Of a stretch of DNA of 8,182 nt, positions 1 through 7,838 are shown one piece after another. Each line of letters opens with the position of its first letter. Within the stretch, counting starts at the first letter, position 1. Below the pieces are notes generated by a model, which had not been told where the DNA came from, did not search any database, and saw only the letters and a list, made by a program, of their open reading frames with translations. Source of the stretch: DTU018 sp029550685 (GTDB taxonomy: Bacteria > Bacillota > Syntrophomonadia > Syntrophomonadales > Syntrophomonadaceae). The stretch spans positions 1 through 8,182 of the forward strand of contig DAONVO010000101.1 in assembly GCA_035412805.1 (NCBI GenBank). The letters run 5' to 3'. A program made the translations under genes and the position numbers.

Positions 1-75
1 CTCGGTTTTAGCTTGCGATTCATGTGGAATTCTCACACAGTCTGACGTCCCCGTGACAACCACCCGTGACAACCA
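1..75. other. Intergenic sequence downstream of jetC
   Basis: No coding signal, RNA gene or clear Rho-independent terminator is visible in these 75 bases on the minus strand downstream of jetC. Apart from the tandem repeat at its inner edge, it contains only a short imperfect palindrome around GAATTC (about 24-37). The operon terminator, if intrinsic, must lie outside the window. Confidence 0.5.
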
Positions 76-76
76 T
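51..76. repeat. Tandem 13-bp repeat just beyond jetC
   Basis: Two head-to-tail copies, CCGTGACAACCAC (51-63) and CCGTGACAACCAT (64-76), differ only in the last base. The last base touches the jetC stop codon. The preceding ACGTCCCC (45-52) is shared with the repeat beside the MCP gene at the other end of the operon. Two copies are too few and too short for a CRISPR array. It may be the edge of a dispersed repeat element. Confidence 0.6.
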
Positions 77-3000
77 CATTGGAATAGTTCGATCTGCTGG
101 GTGTCTCCCAAGCGGCGCAGGGATTCGGGAGCATGATCCTGGAAATAAGCTTCGCGGATTTCCTGTTCGGTAGTAACTAAGTACTTGTCCTCATTGCTAG
201 TAGGACGCAAGCGGCAGCTGTAAACCACCGGGAAGTATTCCCGCACAAACTTACCCTCTGCCAGAGCGGTTAACGCAATTATTTGAAATCCCAGTTGCTC
301 GGCAATGAAGAATACCGGATCCAGAACATGATCACTGGACGCCTTTCCGAAAGGATTATCGAGAATAACGGTACGGCTGCGCTGGGCCCGGGAGTCAACC
401 GCCTGGCGTTTTTCAGCCAGGTAATTAAGCAAACCTAGGAAAAGGGCCATATTCTTGCTCCATTTTTCTCCCCCTGACCAGTGGTTGGAACTCTCCCAGC
501 TATTGGGATAACTGCTCACTTTCCCATCGGCAGTTACCTTGCGGCATTTTACCTTGATACTCTTATCATTCATTACAATTCTCAACAACTGCTGAGATTG
601 CAGCCATTTTTGCAACTCCTTATGAATAAGGGCATAATCCTCGTTGCCAAATTCATCGCGATACTGCTGGCTTTCAATCCGGTGAATAATCCAGTCCACA
701 TAGGACTGCAGCCGTGCCTTACCTTCCCTCTCCTCCCAGGAAGGCACATCAAAAATAAAGACCTCTTTCCAGCCTTCCTCCACTTTGACCCGGGTTTTGC
801 GTGGGATGAGGCGCAGTTCCCCGGCCAAGGTAACCAAGTACCCATGCAAATGATTGATAAATTGCTGCAATTCCCGGTCATGCTCGCGCAGATCGTCTTC
901 ATACAAACGGACAGTGTAGGCTATACGTTCTGTCATATGGGTTTTCCAGGACCATACCTCCTGATACTCTTGATAACTTAACCCAGCTATCACCATTTTT
1001 CTTAATTTAGGATCACTTATTTCCTGTTCGCAGAAAATATGTAGCCGGTTCTTTTCTTGTTCCAGGCGTTCTATATGATGATTCAGTTCTTCCTGTTGTT
1101 CTTGCAAGCCCCGGACATATCGTTCAATTACCTGCATAGGCCGGTAAGGAAACTCTTGCTCGGCTGCTGCCGGCAGTTCACATTCATTAACTGCCTCGGG
1201 CAGGAAATCATAACGCCAATTTGCTTGCTCTAACAAGTTACGGGCTCGTTTTGTCAAATTGTCTTCCTGAGTTAATCTAAGTAACTGTTCTCGCAGGTAT
1301 GCCTCTTGCTGCTGCAAAGCTTCGCTCTCATGCTGCAGTTGCTGCCGCACCAATCCTAAAGGCTGGGTAAATATTACCCTTTCATTATAGTCACGCAAAA
1401 ACTCCTCTTCCTGGTCCTTAAAACGAGCCTCTTTGACCCGGTAATCCCTGTCAGCCTTATCTAACCGGGCTTTAAGCTCATCTAGCTTAGCCTTACCCGC
1501 CTGTACCTGAGGAAGCAGAAGGTCGATTTCTAGTTCTCCCCCTGGTGGGAAAGCTAATTGGTGATCTATTTCGTATTCGCATTCTTTAATGCTGCGACTC
1601 AATTCCAGCTCCAGTTGTTCCTTTACCTGGCGAGCTGTCTGCAAACGCTCCTCTAGAAGCTGGCGTCCCTGCTGCTTGTCCCGCAGGTTGTCCTGCAAAT
1701 CCTGCCGCTGGCGAGTCAGTACCGGACGCGGGGTGTCAGTGGGTTGGGGCGGGCAGTTTTGCACTTGTTTATATAGCTCCTCATTGCGGAGGTTATCAAT
1801 TTGCAGCCGCACTATGTGCAGGTGCTGCTGGCAATTGCCTAATTGTTCCTGCAAGCGGCTGCGCTCTTTTTCCCACCGCTTGAGATCCATACTGCTGGCT
1901 CTAATTAACTGCTCATCTTGTTCGATGTCAATGCGCAATCTCTCTTTTTCCGCGGCTTTACGCAAGTATTTCTGGGCTTCCCGCAGCCGGTGACTGAGAT
2001 GATTAATCTCTTCTCCTATATCCTGCAGCCTTTTCTGTAACAAGGCGATACGGGCACTTATTTCCTGTTCTCGGGTTTCCTGGGCGCGGACCGACTGGTC
2101 CAGCCGAATTACCTTTTCACCAGCAGTCCGTAGCTGGTCGCGCCATTCATTATACTGTTCATAAGGAAACTGATGCCAGAAGTCTTGCACCTGCCGCCAA
2201 TACTCCTGCAGACTCTGCAGCTGGGCTTCTCGATGCAAGCGGGCTTGACGCAGTTGCTCTGCTGTGTCCTGCAGCCCCTTTTTCCAGTTTTCGAAAACAG
2301 GTTGAGCTAGATTGGATTCCCAGCCCAGCGGAAACACCTGTCGTTTAAGCTCCGGGCTATGCTCCTCTGGCCTTTCCACCTGATCAATTACCTGCCGGGC
2401 CTCCTCGGTAGTAATAATGAAGAGAGGATGAGTCATTTCCTTTTGGTATTTCGCTAAGCGGTTCACTAAACGGTCCGCTTCACTAGCCCGGCAAACCAGA
2501 GTAATAGCCCAAAAAGGGTAAACCCAGAAATAGTCAATCTCTTCGCGGTTACGTTGCTCCGCCGCCTTTTGCACAAATAAGGTTCCGGCTTCCAGATAAG
2601 AAAAATGCTCCCGTTCCTCCTCGATCCATCTTTCCACTTGAGGATCAGCCCCATAATAAGTACTGGGTTCATACAAAGCAAACAATGCCCAGGCCTGGCT
2701 GTCCTTGAGCAGAGCTCGCTCCTTATAGTCCCGTAAGGTTTCCAGTTGAATGGTAATGTGCTCACTGATCCGGTTCTGATAAAGGTACAATGAATTAATG
2801 GTAGAAAACTCGGGATACATTTCCTGCAAATGAAGCAGCAGCTGTTGCTGTTGTTCTTCAACGTTATTTATGTGATGCTGCAGTTTCTCTTCTTCCCGGA
2901 TAACTGCTTGCAGCTGCTGGCGCAATATGGGCAATTGCTCCAATAAGGCGGTCCTTTCCTGGTTTAACTGCTGCAATTCTGTTTCACTAGACTGTCGATC

Positions 3001-4524
3001 CTTTTCCAACAGTGCCGTCCGCTGCTCCCAGCGCTCTTTTTCCTGGGCCACCTCATCGTGCTGGTAATTGTCCAGTATACTGCGGGCTATTTCCTGCATT
3101 TCCTTTTCTGCCAGTTCCAGTTGGGTTTGAGCCTGCGCCTCTTTTATGCGCAGCTTTTGGATTTCCGTCTGGCACTGCTCATAACGCCTGTTTATATTCC
3201 CTATATCCCGCTTAAGCTGTCGTTCTTGGGACAGGATCTGCTGCTCCTGGCTTTGCAGTTCTCCTTCCTCCCGCAGGTAGCAATAGCGCAGCCCTGCTTC
3301 AACTTGCTGTACTCTTCTGACCAATGCCTGTACACTGGCATCAGCCTGGAGATCATCCAATTGTTTCTGATGCAGATTTATACTCTCCGTCTGAACTCGG
3401 ATTCCATCCCTTAATTTAGCCAGTTTTAAGTTTTGTAAACGACGGTGCTGGTTACGATAATCTTCCAACTGAGCCTGCCACTCTTCCTGACGTTGCTGCC
3501 ATAGTTGCCGGGCTTGGTTCATTGACAACTCTAACTGGGCCAGTTCATAGGATGCCCACTTCCTATCTAATTCCTGACGCTGTTCCTGGCACGACTGGCT
3601 GGCTTCCTGATGGTGCTCCATGGATTGAGCTACTCGCTGCTCCTCTTTTAAGGCCAATCTGTAGAGTGATTTAGCCTGGCCTCTAACATTATCCATTTTC
3701 TGTCCAGCCTGATGGTAAGAAGCAAAGGCATCTACATAGTGGCCAATTTGGCTATTTGCCTTCTGACTTTCCTCAATGCGTTCCTGCAACTGGCTGTGTT
3801 TCTTAAAATGCTCCCTTTGTTTTTGAAAGGTTTCCACAAAATCTTGACTGCCGCTGCCGGCCATGGCTTCTTCCACAATGGGAATAAGCAGCCTGTCTAC
3901 CAGCTGGGCGGTGGTTTTACAGCCCTCAAAAAACCCTTCAACTTCACCTTCGGCACTGTTAATACGAGCAATACTGCGCCATTCGGAGATGATAATCTTG
4001 AAATTTTCCTCTATATACTGCTGGTACTCACGGATACTAGGAAAATGGTGAGCGTTCATGGAGCTGCGGCTCATAGCCAGGTAATAGTCGTACATCTCCT
4101 CTTTGCTGGCAGGCCGCAAGCGGCCATCACTGCCCTGGCGTACCAGGGGAAGGCCTTCCAAGGAGTTTTTATCCCCGCTTTCATACTCATAAACATATTT
4201 ATAGGAATCCATCCCCTCCTTGCTGCTAAACAATGTAACCACTGTAAGAGCGTAACGACGCGGTTTTTCATTAATGATCCATTCCACGGCAATATGAGCT
4301 GGGCTGTTTTCCAGACTGAAAGTATCCTTGGCCTTGCGTTCGGCCAGAGCTGCATGGGGCAGGACCACTTGTAAAAGTGCTTGCACCAGTACGGTCTTCC
4401 CTCCGCCATTTTCCAGCAGAATAACTCCATTGTGACTGTCAAAACGGAAAATTTCATCCCGGTAGCGCTTGGCTCCGTTTTCATAAACCAAATTCGTAAA
4501 CCGAATTTTGGATATAGCCGGCAT
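76..4524 (-). CDS. jetC: Wadjet JetC: MukB/SMC-like ATPase
   Basis: 1482-residue SMC-like ATPase, the motor of the system and nearly the length of E. coli MukB. In the family two copies dimerise at a hinge, bind ATP between their heads and extrude DNA loops, so that JetD can cut small circular DNA. Visible order: N-terminal head with Walker A LLENGGGKT (Lys43, Thr44); coiled-coil arm about 225-565, rich in Glu, Gln and Leu; a globular, aromatic-rich hinge about 569-745 (WALFALYEPSTYYG, YFWVYPFWAITLV); returning arm about 750-1165; C-terminal head with ABC signature HWSGGEKWSK (Ser1350-Lys1354) and Walker B TVILDNPFGKASS (Asp1389). Two departures stand out: residue 37, normally the first Walker A Gly, is Leu; and residue 1390, normally the catalytic Glu after the Walker B Asp, is Asn. 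These may be family traits or signs of altered hydrolysis. The frame is intact with no stops. An AAGGAG site (4539-4534) lies 9 nt before the ATG, and jetB ends immediately upstream. Last gene of the operon. Confidence 0.88.
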   Translation of the reverse strand: MPAISKIRFTNLVYENGAKRYRDEIFRFDSHNGVILLENGGGKTVLVQALLQVVLPHAALAERKAKDTFSLENSPAHIAVEWIINEKPRRYALTVVTLFSSKEGMDSYKYVYEYESGDKNSLEGLPLVRQGSDGRLRPASKEEMYDYYLAMSRSSMNAHHFPSIREYQQYIEENFKIIISEWRSIARINSAEGEVEGFFEGCKTTAQLVDRLLIPIVEEAMAGSGSQDFVETFQKQREHFKKHSQLQERIEESQKANSQIGHYVDAFASYHQAGQKMDNVRGQAKSLYRLALKEEQRVAQSMEHHQEASQSCQEQRQELDRKWASYELAQLELSMNQARQLWQQRQEEWQAQLEDYRNQHRRLQNLKLAKLRDGIRVQTESINLHQKQLDDLQADASVQALVRRVQQVEAGLRYCYLREEGELQSQEQQILSQERQLKRDIGNINRRYEQCQTEIQKLRIKEAQAQTQLELAEKEMQEIARSILDNYQHDEVAQEKERWEQRTALLEKDRQSSETELQQLNQERTALLEQLPILRQQLQAVIREEEKLQHHINNVEEQQQQLLLHLQEMYPEFSTINSLYLYQNRISEHITIQLETLRDYKERALLKDSQAWALFALYEPSTYYGADPQVERWIEEEREHFSYLEAGTLFVQKAAEQRNREEIDYFWVYPFWAITLVCRASEADRLVNRLAKYQKEMTHPLFIITTEEARQVIDQVERPEEHSPELKRQVFPLGWESNLAQPVFENWKKGLQDTAEQLRQARLHREAQLQSLQEYWRQVQDFWHQFPYEQYNEWRDQLRTAGEKVIRLDQSVRAQETREQEISARIALLQKRLQDIGEEINHLSHRLREAQKYLRKAAEKERLRIDIEQDEQLIRASSMDLKRWEKERSRLQEQLGNCQQHLHIVRLQIDNLRNEELYKQVQNCPPQPTDTPRPVLTRQRQDLQDNLRDKQQGRQLLEERLQTARQVKEQLELELSRSIKECEYEIDHQLAFPPGGELEIDLLLPQVQAGKAKLDELKARLDKADRDYRVKEARFKDQEEEFLRDYNERVIFTQPLGLVRQQLQHESEALQQQEAYLREQLLRLTQEDNLTKRARNLLEQANWRYDFLPEAVNECELPAAAEQEFPYRPMQVIERYVRGLQEQQEELNHHIERLEQEKNRLHIFCEQEISDPKLRKMVIAGLSYQEYQEVWSWKTHMTERIAYTVRLYEDDLREHDRELQQFINHLHGYLVTLAGELRLIPRKTRVKVEEGWKEVFIFDVPSWEEREGKARLQSYVDWIIHRIESQQYRDEFGNEDYALIHKELQKWLQSQQLLRIVMNDKSIKVKCRKVTADGKVSSYPNSWESSNHWSGGEKWSKNMALFLGLLNYLAEKRQAVDSRAQRSRTVILDNPFGKASSDHVLDPVFFIAEQLGFQIIALTALAEGKFVREYFPVVYSCRLRPTSNEDKYLVTTEQEIREAYFQDHAPESLRRLGDTQQIELFQ

Positions 4525-5259
4525 TTATCCTCTCTCCTTGGGAAGCTCCAATTGGTACATAAATTCCAGGATACCCCGGTTATGTTCCACTTCCATATAA
4601 TACCGCTGCACTATGATGTGGGTTTTCTCCGTCAACTGCAGCTGATCTTCGCCAATATCCCGAACCAGATCCTGGTCCTGGAGAAAACGTTTGACCTGGT
4701 TTAGAAAGGCCAAGCGGCTAATGGTGCGTCCGTCTTGAGTTTTAGCGGTTTCCCTCAAATCATCTAAAGCTTCCCACTTTTCTATAATCAGCTTCCAGTT
4801 ATACTCCTGTTCCTGCTCCACCTTAGCCAATTTCTCTTCATCAATCTCCTTGAGAGCTAATATCCGTTGATTCATGCTGTTCAACCATTCGCCCATGGGG
4901 AGAAAATCCCGGGTAGGGTTGGTAGTTTGATAGCTGTCATAAAACTCTCCCAACAGGATAATAATAGCTACATACATCAGGTAAATATCAGCATTCACAG
5001 CCCGGGATGTCAAGTACTTACTTTTTAAGGTCTCATTGGACACATGATAAGGAGATGAGACTACCAGCGGAACCAGATAAAGCTCATCTCCAGCCGCAAT
5101 CACCCTACAGTCAACTTCCTGAGCAAACTGTTCTACCAGGCCACGTACATTGTCGTCGGCAAGGTAAAGGCGCAAGGCCTCCTTATCTGCTCTTCCCTGG
5201 GTAGATAGCAGGGCAAATATTTTGAAGGCAGCGGTTACTTGCGCTTGGTCATATAACAT
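4525..5259 (-). CDS. jetB: Wadjet JetB: MukE-like subunit
   Basis: 244-residue protein, close to the size of MukE (about 230 residues), placed between the kleisin-like and SMC-like genes. In the family JetB dimerises and binds JetA and DNA as a KITE-type winged-helix protein. Visible features: an N-terminal helical domain followed by a beta-hairpin-like CRVIAAGDELYLVPLV (51-66), typical of a winged helix; a central helical part with hydrophobic YLMYVAIIILLGEFYDSY (93-110), charged around it and likely buried; and a second possible winged helix (about 176-222), in which VRDIGEDQLQLTEK could be the wing. From memory it resembles the family labelled DUF6063, found beside JetD-domain proteins; this was not checked. 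The ATG at 5259 has an excellent GGAGGT site 8 nt upstream (5273-5268). The gene overlaps jetA by 11 bp, and its TAA directly abuts the jetC ATG. There are no enzymatic motifs. The role is inferred from context and fold pattern. Confidence 0.72.
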   Translation of the reverse strand: MLYDQAQVTAAFKIFALLSTQGRADKEALRLYLADDNVRGLVEQFAQEVDCRVIAAGDELYLVPLVVSSPYHVSNETLKSKYLTSRAVNADIYLMYVAIIILLGEFYDSYQTTNPTRDFLPMGEWLNSMNQRILALKEIDEEKLAKVEQEQEYNWKLIIEKWEALDDLRETAKTQDGRTISRLAFLNQVKRFLQDQDLVRDIGEDQLQLTEKTHIIVQRYYMEVEHNRGILEFMYQLELPKERG

Positions 5260-6769
5260 TGTTGTCTACCTCCAGCACTAATTCCATATCTTTTATACTA
5301 TAGCGGTCCGTAACCTTAAGCACCTGCTCTCTTTCCTGTACGGTTAATCTCCTGGCCCGGCGGCCAAAAGCCTCCATCACTCCCCCCAACAGTCCTTCCG
5401 CCTCTTGAGCTTCAGAAGATAGCTGCTGCAGTTCCAGGGGAGCGCGCTGGTGCAGTAAGATCCAAAATTCATAGAAATGCCGGCTGTCCAATATATGTTC
5501 ATAGCCATTGGTACGGCAATAATGCACTATTTCTTGCAGGGTAGTACCATTTGCTTCTGGAATAGCTCCCATTATTAACTCCGCTATGTACTGGTAGTTT
5601 TGCCGTAGTTTCTGTTGTTCCTGTGCTAGCTGGTGTTCATCCAAAGGTTCCGGGAATCCTTCCTGCCCTCCGTACACTCGCCGCCCTTCCAGCCGCTGAG
5701 GGGCAAAGACCGTCAACAAAGACCAGGTTTGATGCCTTTCCAAAAACAGCAGGGGTTTAACCAGCTGACGGGCTGCGGTCAAAGGTAAAGGTGTGGATAA
5801 AAGCCGGTCCCCAAATTCCTTCTGGAAATTAAAAGATTTGATGCCCGCATAATACAAAGATTCCTGGGCGGCCTGCAAAGCGATGGTCTTCATCTCAATG
5901 CTCTCTCTTAGCAAAAGTCCGTGCTGGTGATGCACCTGACTTAATTCACCATCTATGCGTATTATGAGTTGGTAAGTCTGTTGATCCTTGGCGGTACGAC
6001 GTTCATAACTTAGGCGCTCCCGAGTCTCTCTGACGAAGGCCTGCAGTTCTTCAAATTCCCGGTCTTCCCGGCTAAGACGCAGGTGAATCTCTTCCACCGT
6101 ATCCCGGTAGCGCTGGTAGATTTGCTCGGATACAATGTTGCGCTGAATTTCATGACGCATGCGGGTAATTCGCTCCTGCAAACTTTCCACCGCAACCCGC
6201 ATTTCATCAATTTGGCGCAGGGCACCCCAGAACTGGCCTCGCTCCAGTTGTTTGCGCAATAGCAGTTGGTTGATAGACACCTGGAATTCGCTGAAATATT
6301 CCCGGGTAGCAAAAACCAGTTCCAAGCCGTCCTCATCCAGGCTATAGTACTGAGTGTTAGTACGGGTATCAAAGCGATCGGTTTTAAGAATCGTATAATA
6401 AACCGTATCCCAGGAACGAGTGTCCCAATTATAAAAGGTTCGCGAGTTTCTCTTGCCGCTGTGTGGGCGAAACACCTCGATAATATCGCGAGCCAGTTTT
6501 TCGAAGCCGCTGTCATCCAGATCCAGTTCTCCTTGATTAATGGATTGCAAAAACCGGGCTAATTCCCGCACCCCTGTCTTGCGGTTGCGAACCAGCATGT
6601 TTTCGAAAAAAAACAGCAGGGTCAGCAAGCCCAGACTGTAATAATCGATAGGCCGGCCGCTTTTATCTGTAGTCTTTTTATTCTCCAGGCGGTATAGAGG
6701 GTCGAATAATGCCAACCGTTGCATCCGTTCCCGGTAGCTAGCAGTTATATTCCGGCTGTCTATCTCCAC
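5249..6769 (-). CDS. jetA: Wadjet JetA: MukF/kleisin-like subunit
   Basis: 506-residue protein that, by position and architecture, is the kleisin-type subunit bridging the JetC ATPase heads, as MukF does in MukBEF. Visible organisation: a mostly helical N-terminal region (about 15-165) with a hydrophobic helix LGLLTLLFFFENM (46-58), probably a buried winged-helix dimerisation core and not a membrane segment because charged residues surround it; a long, charged, heptad-like helical stretch (about 165-310, for example SLQERITRMRHEIQR); a linker; and a C-terminal domain (about 380-506) of the size expected for a kleisin winged helix. The start is GTG 6769, chosen for its GGAGG site. The gene overlaps jetD by 10 bp and jetB by 11 bp, which implies coupled translation and matched stoichiometry. 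It has no catalytic motif, so the assignment rests mostly on operon context and architecture. Residue-level similarity to type I JetA was not recognised, which fits a type II or III system. Confidence 0.75.
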   Translation of the reverse strand: MEIDSRNITASYRERMQRLALFDPLYRLENKKTTDKSGRPIDYYSLGLLTLLFFFENMLVRNRKTGVRELARFLQSINQGELDLDDSGFEKLARDIIEVFRPHSGKRNSRTFYNWDTRSWDTVYYTILKTDRFDTRTNTQYYSLDEDGLELVFATREYFSEFQVSINQLLLRKQLERGQFWGALRQIDEMRVAVESLQERITRMRHEIQRNIVSEQIYQRYRDTVEEIHLRLSREDREFEELQAFVRETRERLSYERRTAKDQQTYQLIIRIDGELSQVHHQHGLLLRESIEMKTIALQAAQESLYYAGIKSFNFQKEFGDRLLSTPLPLTAARQLVKPLLFLERHQTWSLLTVFAPQRLEGRRVYGGQEGFPEPLDEHQLAQEQQKLRQNYQYIAELIMGAIPEANGTTLQEIVHYCRTNGYEHILDSRHFYEFWILLHQRAPLELQQLSSEAQEAEGLLGGVMEAFGRRARRLTVQEREQVLKVTDRYSIKDMELVLEVDNNVI

Positions 6770-7776
6770 ACTGAATTCCTCCAAATACCCGCTAACTCTT
6801 CTGAGCTCAGCCCCTCCTGGGGATAGTAACCACCGGTTTTCAGCACCGCCATGATCTGCTTCTGCTGCTCAGGAGAAAAAAAGCTCAAAAAAACTTGTAG
6901 GGCTTCATCATTGCAACGTTGATATTCCTTGCCCTGGGCAGCTGTCTTGTTTAAAAGAGCCTGGTAAAAAGGTACTGCTGGGAGGGCATTAGCACACCGG
7001 TATAAAGCATACCAGATACTGATTCCCTCATAATCCAAGTCACCAAAATAGTAAATACGGCGCGGTCTGCCCACCGTACCCACCTGCTTGTCCAGCAAGA
7101 CAATATCTGCCGTTATCTTCCATCCTGCCCCATAAATCAAGCTAAAAAATCCGGTATCAGGCAATACATCCAGCAAAGCGTGAAAAGGCGTTTTATTCTC
7201 CACAGCCAAATGCAGCAGAATATCGTGATGCCAGGCTTTGGGATTAACCGCCAACATAATCGGGTCGGGCTGTGGCATTACCAGCATGGCCTCCCAAATA
7301 TTAAGACGCTCTAAAAGAGCCTTTCCGCCGCCTTCCTCAATCCATTTTTCATCCCCTACCATTTGGTAGGAACGTTCCGGTGCCGAAGCTGGGCGGTTAG
7401 GGAGACCATGTCGTTTTAAGTAAGCATCAATCAACTCGATATAAGGCCGATCCTTATCCCAGGCAGAAGCGGGCAAGGTATAGTAGGGATTCAGGTCAAT
7501 ATGGGGATCAAACTTTAACTGATAGGCCTGTATGTCCTGGTGGTGCTTAACAGGAAGCTTGGATTTTACAATACGGTAGGAATTATGCAGCAGGGGATTT
7601 TTCAGACTTGTTCCATGGTTTTTAACAGGCTGCAAAACACCACTTTTAGTAAACTCAATTATCACCGCCGCAAAGTCCTGGTAACAAGTATCTCCTCCAG
7701 CTAGCTTCTCTAATTCCCCCAAGGATACCGTTTTCTTGCTGTAAGCATGTAGAAAGGACAGCAATATATCCTTCAT
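6760..7776 (-). CDS. jetD: Wadjet JetD: Toprim-fold nuclease subunit
   Basis: 338-residue protein, the DNA-cleaving subunit of a Wadjet system. In studied relatives JetD is a dimer with a topoisomerase VI-like Toprim domain that cuts circular DNA captured by the JetABC motor. Visible evidence: an N-terminal part (about 1-150) that would correspond to the arm and winged-helix region; VGDEKWIEEGGG (about 140-151), which resembles the conserved segment just before the Toprim domain; the Toprim acidic residues Glu193 in LAVENKTPF and Asp246/Asp248 in YYFGDLDYEG; and a C-terminal PQEGLSSEEL (about 319-328), matching the Glu-containing motif seen near the end of JetD proteins. All expected catalytic acids are present, so it looks active. 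The start is ATG 7776; an in-frame ATG at 7854 would add 26 residues but lies upstream of the promoter and lacks a ribosome binding site. It is the first gene of the operon, whereas type I systems have jetD last. Its final codons overlap jetA by 10 bp. Family assignment is confident; the Wadjet subtype (II or III rather than I) is not settled. Confidence 0.85.
   Translation of the reverse strand: MKDILLSFLHAYSKKTVSLGELEKLAGGDTCYQDFAAVIIEFTKSGVLQPVKNHGTSLKNPLLHNSYRIVKSKLPVKHHQDIQAYQLKFDPHIDLNPYYTLPASAWDKDRPYIELIDAYLKRHGLPNRPASAPERSYQMVGDEKWIEEGGGKALLERLNIWEAMLVMPQPDPIMLAVNPKAWHHDILLHLAVENKTPFHALLDVLPDTGFFSLIYGAGWKITADIVLLDKQVGTVGRPRRIYYFGDLDYEGISIWYALYRCANALPAVPFYQALLNKTAAQGKEYQRCNDEALQVFLSFFSPEQQKQIMAVLKTGGYYPQEGLSSEELAGIWRNSVWR
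6778..6782 (-). promoter_or_regulatory. Ribosome binding site of jetA (selects the GTG start at 6769)
   Basis: A perfect GGAGG sits 8 nt upstream of GTG 6769, inside the end of jetD. The longer reading would start at TTG 6784, which overlaps this site and has no Shine-Dalgarno sequence of its own, so it is unlikely to be used. Confidence 0.75.
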
Positions 7777-7786
7777 AATTCGACAA

Positions 7787-7792
7787 TCCTCT
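7787..7792 (-). promoter_or_regulatory. Ribosome binding site of jetD (supports start at 7776)
   Basis: AGAGGA on the minus strand ends 10 nt before the ATG at 7776. It is a moderate Shine-Dalgarno match. The alternative ATG at 7854 is preceded by pyrimidine-rich sequence (GTCCTC) with no such site, so the shorter start is preferred. Confidence 0.55.
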
Positions 7793-7809
7793 AGTCGTGT
7801 TTTGGAATC

Positions 7810-7838
7810 ATTATAACACAGGATAAAATGCATGGTAT
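7810..7838 (-). promoter_or_regulatory. Predicted extended -10 promoter of the jetDABC operon
   Basis: On the minus strand a perfect TATAAT lies at 7815-7810, preceded by TG plus one base (TGTTATAAT), the extended -10 form used by the housekeeping sigma factor. Seventeen bases upstream, the -35 position (7838-7833) reads ATACCA, only 3 of 6 matches to TTGACA. A weak -35 is tolerated with an extended -10. Transcription would start near 7803 and give a leader of about 27 nt before jetD. This position excludes the longer jetD frame starting at 7854. Prediction from sequence only. Confidence 0.65.

Noticed and set aside
24..37. Short palindrome around GAATTC as a candidate jetC terminator
   Set aside because: The arms are about 4 bp, A+T-rich in the centre, with no following T-run on the minus strand.
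5..38. CRISPR-repeat-like beginning (GTTTTAGC...)
   Set aside because: It is a single copy at the window edge with no second repeat or spacer, so there is no support for an array.
481..981. 166-codon open frame on the plus strand
   Set aside because: It is antisense to the conserved C-terminal head of jetC, with low-complexity hydrophobic content and no recognisable family.
3712..4374. 220-codon open frame on the plus strand with hydrophobic stretches
   Set aside because: It lies wholly antisense within the N-terminal part of jetC, which has clear ATPase motifs. I saw no ribosome binding site or recognisable domain; it is a shadow of the jetC codon pattern.
6010..6516. 168-codon minus-strand frame inside jetA
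   Set aside because: It is an alternate frame within jetA, lacks a plausible start context and has no coherent protein pattern.
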